A stretch of DNA of 64,000 bases from Whalleya microplaca (taxonomy: Eukaryota; Ascomycota; Sordariomycetes; Xylariales; Xylariaceae). The notes under the pieces were generated by a model, which searched no databases, was not told the DNA's origin, and saw only the letters and a program-made list of their open reading frames with translations. The stretch lies in assembly GCA_022497155.1 (NCBI GenBank), contig MU385741.1, positions 124,001 to 188,000 on the forward strand. Direction: 5' to 3'. Positions 57,849 through 64,000 of this stretch are shown piece after piece. How positions within the stretch are numbered: position 1 is the first letter of the stretch; the number at the start of each line of letters is the position of its first letter. A program made the position numbers and the translations under genes.

Positions 57849-60800
57849 GCTGAGTGAAGATCACTCAATGTCGAGCTCGGCATCAAGCTGAGCCTATGCT
57901 CTCTGGGAGCGTTTGCCAAGCACCCTGTTCCTTTTCGAAGCGGGATGCAGATCATGTTAGCATTATTTTCAGCAACCTCATCAGAGGTCTTACTCAGAAC
58001 TTCGGGGACCTACCCCGTGGGAGAGCCAGCTCAGCCTCTCCCCAATGATCATCGCATGGGGCAGTATCTCCCCTACAACGCTGACAAACAGGACCAGTAG
58101 GCTGCGCCCTGATAGTCTCATTTCACGTTGATCCTGTTACGAACAGGATTGGTGCGGCAGATGACAATGACTGCTGTCAGCATTCCCACCCACTCAATAA
58201 GTCGAGTGTAATACGTGAGAAACCCAGTGGAAATGGCGGATGAGAACAATTCAGTTCGAGAAGGATTTTTAGGTGATTGTTATCAGTGGGTGACCCTTGC
58301 TTACATGGTGCCGCACAGAAGTGACAAGGTAGGCTTACGGGCCGTCCCTTAGCTTCCTCGAATAGACAGGGCTGGCTGCGCCGGTGGCGACACTTTATTC
58401 CTGAGGGCTCAATGTCGTTGACTTGTTGGTCAGCCGCGCATCGGGGTTTGGAATCTGTATTGTATCCTCATCCTAATCCCTAGCCCGACACGTTTCTGGG
58501 ATGAAGAGCACGCATATAACTTACCCCCACGGTCCAGTCAGATCAGGTCGGCCAGTGAGATCTCTGGTGAGTAATTGTTCATTTGAGCTCGCCAAGATCC
58601 CCCCCTGTCGTCTCATCGTGTGGGGGTTACGGTACAACACGATAATGTCAGCGCTGCTTCTTTAGAAGATGACCTCCGAAACGTGGCCAATCAACTCAGG
58701 CGTTCGGCGCCATAGAGAGCAGCCAGTTCGCGAATCGTAGCCAATGCCCATTTTAATCATTGCCGTACTCCTACAGGCATGGCATGCATGCAGTTATAGA
58801 TTCCATCAACCTCCTGACGCACCTCGTAGCACATGCAGTTGCAGCCATCAAGTCGCCGACCAAAAACCCGGGTCATGGTGATTGTAGTTGTTAGTTAGGG
58901 AGTTGCCGCTAACACAGTGATAAACTATTGTATAGAGACCTGGGACTTTTCGCGTTTGAATACGGCGCATGGACTAACGCAGGCGTTCGAGTAAGCCGTC
59001 GTTTTTGAGATGCCGAATAGGAAAAAGTGATTAGATCATGTGGTCAGTATTCTGAGGGTAATTTCAGTTTTCTACACACATAGGCATTTACAACAAGGCA
59101 AATTGGCTATTGAAATGCTAGGAAGATATATGGGCAGACATCACGAACGGGAGTAGACATAACACAAGACACGGCACGGTATAGCAATAAACAATTAATA
59201 TAAGCACTCGGCGTATACGACGGCACCGTGCTCTATGACAGCTTGCAACGCCAGGAACAAGACGACGGCCGTAGCTCAGATGGGATGTGTCCGAAGAACT
59301 TACATGTGTCTTACCACCCAAGTCTTCCTGCCAACTTCTGTTTTCGTGTTTCCTCCAGCTACTGAAATTGCACTCACAATGTATAACTGGCTTCGGCCCC
59401 GAGAACAGACATCGCAGCTATTAAATTAGCGTTGTTACGATGTAATCAAAGCATAGATATCACGGGAATGGACGGAGCTCGTGCAGACATCCTGCGTAGA
59501 GCAGTTGCCTACGATGTGATCAAGCCCTCCGTATTCTGCAGTGGAACCAAGGCCAGGTAGTATTAAGCCAGGTAAGATCTTACTGGAACAGGTCCTTTTG
59601 CCACCGGGGGGCTCTAAAAAGACATGGGCATTCAAGTTGGAAAAGGCGTAGATGTCGGATGTCGATATTTAGCTGGCGAGTAACTATAGTATACGGGCAT
59701 ATAGGAATGTCATCCTTAAGAGTAAAATTTAAGGCAACAGATACTACTTTATAATATCGCTACCTTGGATCGAATGATAGAATTTGGAGACGAAGCTGAT
59801 ATGCCTAAATGGAACACCCCATGTTTTAAGCTTCCAGGGCAATCTCGAAGAAACCTTACTATTCCTTGATATCGAATTCAATTTCTACGTATACGTAGAC
59901 TTTATGAAGAAGGTCACAATGATGGAGGGATGTACGATTGGAGAAGGCGATCATGAATGATTGTGTGGATAATGCCATGTGTACCCCAGGAATATGGAGT
60001 ACATATTGGAAACTGAACGTAGCATGACTGTAAGGGGTCATCTTTACTCGCAGATTTTAATATAGCGATATTAATAAATTACTATTCCCAGAGGACAATC
60101 CAGGTAGACACCCTTGCATTCCTCAGCCTAGCGAAAACTCGCCAACCAGCAGGCACGCATAGCCGAAAGCAATGGCAAACGGAATGCACCTCTTGACACG
60201 CCGGTGCCGTCCCAAAAGTCCCGGGAGATCGGTTCTAGGGTCGGATACCCACCCTGTTTGCCAGAAGGTCTTAGGGGTCCCGGCTTGCGTGGGCCTTGGA
60301 TAAATTGTCCGGGTAAAATCTAGCGAAGCCTCGACTATACTTTGAATACCCCATTTAACCGGTATGTGGGAGAGGGTGTTCGTTCGTGGTTGCATGCGGG
60401 GTCTGGTCTTCTATTTCCTTAGCGGCTGGCAGACGGATCGCAGCCGATACGGTGGGTGTTTCCGCAGGGGCATAAAGTAGGTACTCCTGAGGCACAAATG
60501 CACTACCGAAACCGTGCTTATCCAACAGACTTACATATATATTGATGACCGCCACCGTCATCTCGGCGCCCCGGCCGGGGAGATCATCGTAGAGGAGGAG
60601 GCGTTCTCTCGTCGATTCGTAGGCCGTGATGATCTGTGCCGTAGGATGTGACATTCCAGCTCCTGGAGCTCACCCAGGTGCGTGAGACAGAATTTAATCT
60701 ATAGGCCGTTGCCCTCTGCGACTCGCAGAATTTTCTTAGGTTATCCATCGGCGCAACTGACACACCACGAGCGAAGAGAACACCGCGACACAATCCGGCG

Positions 60801-61440
60801 GTGAAGACTCTATAGTGTTGTGAGACAGGCTGTCCCGACAAATAAGCCCTACATCTGGTGCGAGGCATCTATAGAATCTACCCCAGGTACCCCAACTTTC
60901 GGTCGCGAACCCCGTTTGGTTTCATCTGATACCTGCATCTGCGGCTATTGTTAGAGCCTTGTACTATATATGTCCGGGCATACCATCCACAACCCCGTAC
61001 CCCTGTCACCTGGAGACGGTGAAGATCTGAAGGGTCCTGAATTGATGTACATTCGCTTGAGACACACACACCCTCTTCTAGACGGCCGTAGGTCAAATTA
61101 GTGAATTAACGTTGCAGAGACGTCGCCTCCACCCCCACACCAGGACGCTGTCACGCGCTCGGTGTGAAACATTTCTTGACAACTCAGCCTTGACAACTGT
61201 CTTTTACACCCTCACACGGTCTCTAGAGGGCGTAGTGATGTCTAGCCCCCTTAACAGTGTCTCAGAGAATAGAATCTCGCCCTGGAAGTGACTTCGAGGT
61301 GGTGTTCAGCTAGGACTGTGATCGGACACCTGAGCATTTGTGTGACTCGAGCCAGGTCTAGCCCATTGCAGCAGTACCATGATCACCACTTTGCGGTGCT
61401 GTCTAGACTACTGGCCTGTAAAGCACGTTTAATTTTATGA
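57849..61440. other. Gene desert, part 4
   Basis: No supported gene. Minus-strand frames cluster at 60123-60868 (90, 99 and 94 codons, overlapping end to end in different registers). They could be exons of an unrecognised gene, but no family match or consistent splicing is evident. AT-rich patch at about 59650-60110. Confidence 0.35.
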
Positions 61441-63424
61441 GCGTAAGCAGCTAGTATACTCAAGGCTAGCTCGTAATAGAAAACATGTACCGTTCCATAA
61501 GCCACTTGCCATTGTTGCTCAAATGAATCTCTAGTAGCGTGAATCCTTCATCAGACTGAAATTCGAATTCGCTAGATAGCCATTGAAGATTACCTATGCT
61601 ATTTTTCACTGTCAAGCTTGTATAACTACATACGGGCGTTAGTTTAACTATGTTAGATAGTAACATTATAAGCTTTGCTAGGACGGTGAAATACGGAGGA
61701 AGTATACATTATAGATATACCTAACCCTGGTTTGGTTCAAGAGTTATGTTGAATAATAAAGATGTTCGAAGTTCCAGCTACTATTGAAACGGCGTAATGG
61801 GAATGTATATAGTCATAGGATGTGGTGAGCGATGCTGTTTAGTCGGTCATCCTTCTCCCAGCCTCTAGTTATCTAATACTGGCAGCGATTAAGCAATTTC
61901 TTTAGAGCGGAATAATGACTAGAAGGGCAGGTTATTAACAAATAATTAAATATAAATAAGTGAAATTTTGAAGATGATATTATTCTTTATGCCACTACCT
62001 CCTCCCCTTTTAGAGGCCTACATATTGACGAAGCTCCCGAATTTTCTGTTCAAGGAACATAAATTTAAGCAAGATAGTGCAAATAATAGATAAAAGAAGC
62101 TTTATACAATGTACATATGTTATCCGTGACCATAATTAAACCCAGTAAGGATTCCTGATGGGAAAAGTAGGAAAAGGTAGAATGGGGGATCTTGTAGCAT
62201 ACAAATCGGATGAGACTAAGATTCCGTGAGAGGACGATTAACCGAAAACCCGCACACAGAAATTGAAGACATGAATCATATCTCCACGTATATAAGCTCT
62301 TATTTTTGTAACAAACCATGGGAACATCTACTTACTGGAAGTTATGAACATCAGATAAACCCCTGAAGCGATCATATTCTACCTACCTAGGAGAAAGCAA
62401 TATGGTATAGCTAAGGGTGAGGATTCATGGTTTAATGAAGATGTTCCTTGAATATGATAACCTTATTTCTAGTTTCTCTCATAACTTTGCCTAACATGTA
62501 ATTGATTAACACGGCAAAAGACTTTTAATAAACCGCGACTGGCGTCACTGAAAGCTATACAATAGAAAACTCCTTTAGTTCAGAATGCGCAGGCATTCAG
62601 GTATCTTACAATCCAGCTGTACTATTCAACGTAATACTCATGTATTCTAAGTTGATTTGTTCTTGTGGTCTACCTAGTAAACTAGATACCAACATGGAGT
62701 AGTTTTGAGTTGACCCTTATGATAACTGTCACGTAGGATGTCTACAGAGGAAACTTTTCCATAATTCCCCATTATGTGCATCATACAGAGTGATGTAGCT
62801 AAGTTGTATCATATAGATAGGCAATGAAGATAGATGAGATGATATGGACACATATATAACCACGGGTGCGTAGCTATGTATGAATTTCAACTTATTTGCG
62901 CCAATGGAGCATTAGAAGTTATGGTACTCTCGCAATTGAGTCAAAACAAAAATAAAATAGTGATACCTCACGCTTTCCCATGAACTATCTTTTAGTTGAT
63001 CTGGATGATGTTACTATCTGTAGAGGACTCGCAGGTAGTTGACTACCTGTGCGTCTCTATGGTTTCATTCTTGTCCCAAGCAGAATCCCCCTATCTGCGC
63101 TGTCCTAAGAGACCAGCTCCTGGGTATGAAAATGATATTAATAATACATCAAGTGTGCTTTCCCTAAAGTTCCTTCGATATAAACTGAGAAGATAATTAA
63201 AGCATAGTAGCCCCTAATCACTTAGGTCGATTCCTTTTGGGTGGAGAAATCTAATTTCCACCACAGAGGTCTGTCAGGAAAGCCAACAATAACTTGGCTG
63301 GCATACAATGAAAAGACGAGAGTTAACTGCAATGCATGCTTTCATATCCATCAGACACAGAAATCGTGTGCACCATACGTCTTCACCAACACATAGTTTC
63401 GTTTCCGCTCGTCTAATATACGCC
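61441..63424. other. AT-rich gene-free stretch
   Basis: This portion is visibly AT-richer than the rest of the window, with very short frames and many TATA-like runs. It may be a partly degenerated repeat or simply a long 3' flank of the next minus-strand gene. No repeat family is recognisable. Confidence 0.4.
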
Positions 63425-63931
63425 TTAGGCTCCGCCGATCCTCTGGGCCTCCTCTTCCGCCTCCTTGTCAATCTCGTCTACTTCGTCCTTACTGAAAGCC
63501 TGTGTGAACTTAACCCAGGGACCGTGTACTAGGCCCGTCCCGGCACCGACGAGGATTCCTAAGCCGGTCGTGGGGATGGCAACTAAACCGCTGACCAAGG
63601 AGCCAACAGTGAGGCCGAGGCCGCCGGCGATACCGGCCCCTATCCCAGCACCGGCAGCCCCGCCTTGCATCCAGCCGGTTTCGAGACGTTTGGCTATCTT
63701 CAACAGCCTAGTGGCTTTCTTGTCGAGCTCGCGGGCCTGGAACTTAAGATCCTCCGCTACCTTGGGATCGTCGGCCTCTTCCGCTTGCTGGTGGAGCCGC
63801 ATCGACTCCTCCTGTAATGACTTGGACTCTTCGATGTGTTTTGAGATCTCCTCAAGGAGCTTTTCCTTGGTCGTCGGCTTCTTCGCCTTCTCTCCGCCGC
63901 CCTCCTCCTTTGTGTTGTCGTTGTCTGGCAT
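63425..63931 (-). CDS. Glycine-zipper membrane protein with coiled coil, 168 aa
   Basis: A single-exon minus-strand gene. I chose the ATG at 63931 (MPDNDNTKEEGG); the frame stays open to an ATG at 63970, which would add 13 residues. Residues about 15-85 are charged and helical (KEKLLEEISKHIEESKSLQ, ARELDKKATRLLKIAKRLE), predicted coiled coil. Residues about 88-140 form a Gly/Ala-rich hydrophobic hairpin (GGAAGAGIGAGIAGGLGLTV then GLGILVGAGTGLVHG) with GxxxG spacing, a glycine-zipper pattern that packs membrane helices. The acidic tail ends EEEAQRIGGA. Proteins of this build are common in filamentous ascomycetes; location and function are unknown, with a mitochondrial or endomembrane site plausible. 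Confidence 0.82.
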   Translation of the reverse strand: MPDNDNTKEEGGGEKAKKPTTKEKLLEEISKHIEESKSLQEESMRLHQQAEEADDPKVAEDLKFQARELDKKATRLLKIAKRLETGWMQGGAAGAGIGAGIAGGLGLTVGSLVSGLVAIPTTGLGILVGAGTGLVHGPWVKFTQAFSKDEVDEIDKEAEEEAQRIGGA

Positions 63932-64000
63932 GACGGGCCAAAGCCTGGGTTCACCGTCCGACTCGTTCAATAAAATGCCAGAACGTTATAACTATAAACA

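Overview
The window looks like nuclear DNA of a filamentous ascomycete (Pezizomycotina, probably a Sordariomycete; exact taxon not determinable by eye). The reasons are short spliceosomal introns, mostly 50-140 bp with GT-AG ends and CTRAY-like branch sites, an intron-containing tRNA-Pro, no operons or Shine-Dalgarno sites, and a gene set typical of moulds: Rad4, a TOK-type K+ channel, an Lsb5-like VHS-GAT protein and a DUF1752 regulator. Most genes need splicing, so I rebuilt exon-intron models by hand and checked that the exon lengths sum to whole codons. One model (the channel) does not close with ordinary GT-AG splicing at the family's junction, and this is reported as a finding.

Layout. 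1-33 kb is the gene-bearing part: a conserved protein of unknown function (1402-2741), a secreted amidase-signature enzyme (3822-5677), a small Cys-rich protein (6715-6978), the DNA-damage sensor Rad4/XPC (7956-10474), a full-length ABCA-type ABC transporter (11884-16886), a 37-bp repeat cluster (17.8-18.0 kb), tRNA-Pro(TGG) (19572-19655), an alpha/beta-hydrolase-like protein with a probable mitochondrial presequence (20392-21703, minus) head-to-head with the TOK channel (22411-25220), a CCCH zinc-finger protein with an NYN-like N-terminal domain (25879-27691, minus), a conserved fungal protein of unknown function (28495-30251, minus), and head-to-head with it the VHS-GAT endocytic adaptor (31369-33190).

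From 33 kb on the window is nearly empty. A 9-kb stretch without a recognisable gene precedes the DUF1752/DUF3295 regulator (42186-43988, minus). About 19.4 kb without a convincing gene then precedes a glycine-zipper membrane protein (63425-63931, minus). The desert is not uniformly AT-rich and shows no transposase or reverse-transcriptase remnant that I can recognise. It holds short tandem repeats, palindromes, one unusually long orphan ORF (57066-57848) and two diverged copies of a short coding-like segment near 49.7 and 50.1 kb.

The genes do not form a pathway or biosynthetic cluster. They are unrelated housekeeping, transport and trafficking genes. No clear new multi-gene system is visible. 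The most promising leads are the one-base splice discrepancy in the channel gene, the 37-bp repeats that can be read as a repeated peptide, the orphan ORF, the degenerate paired segments at 49.6-50.2 kb, and three fungal-specific proteins of unknown function.
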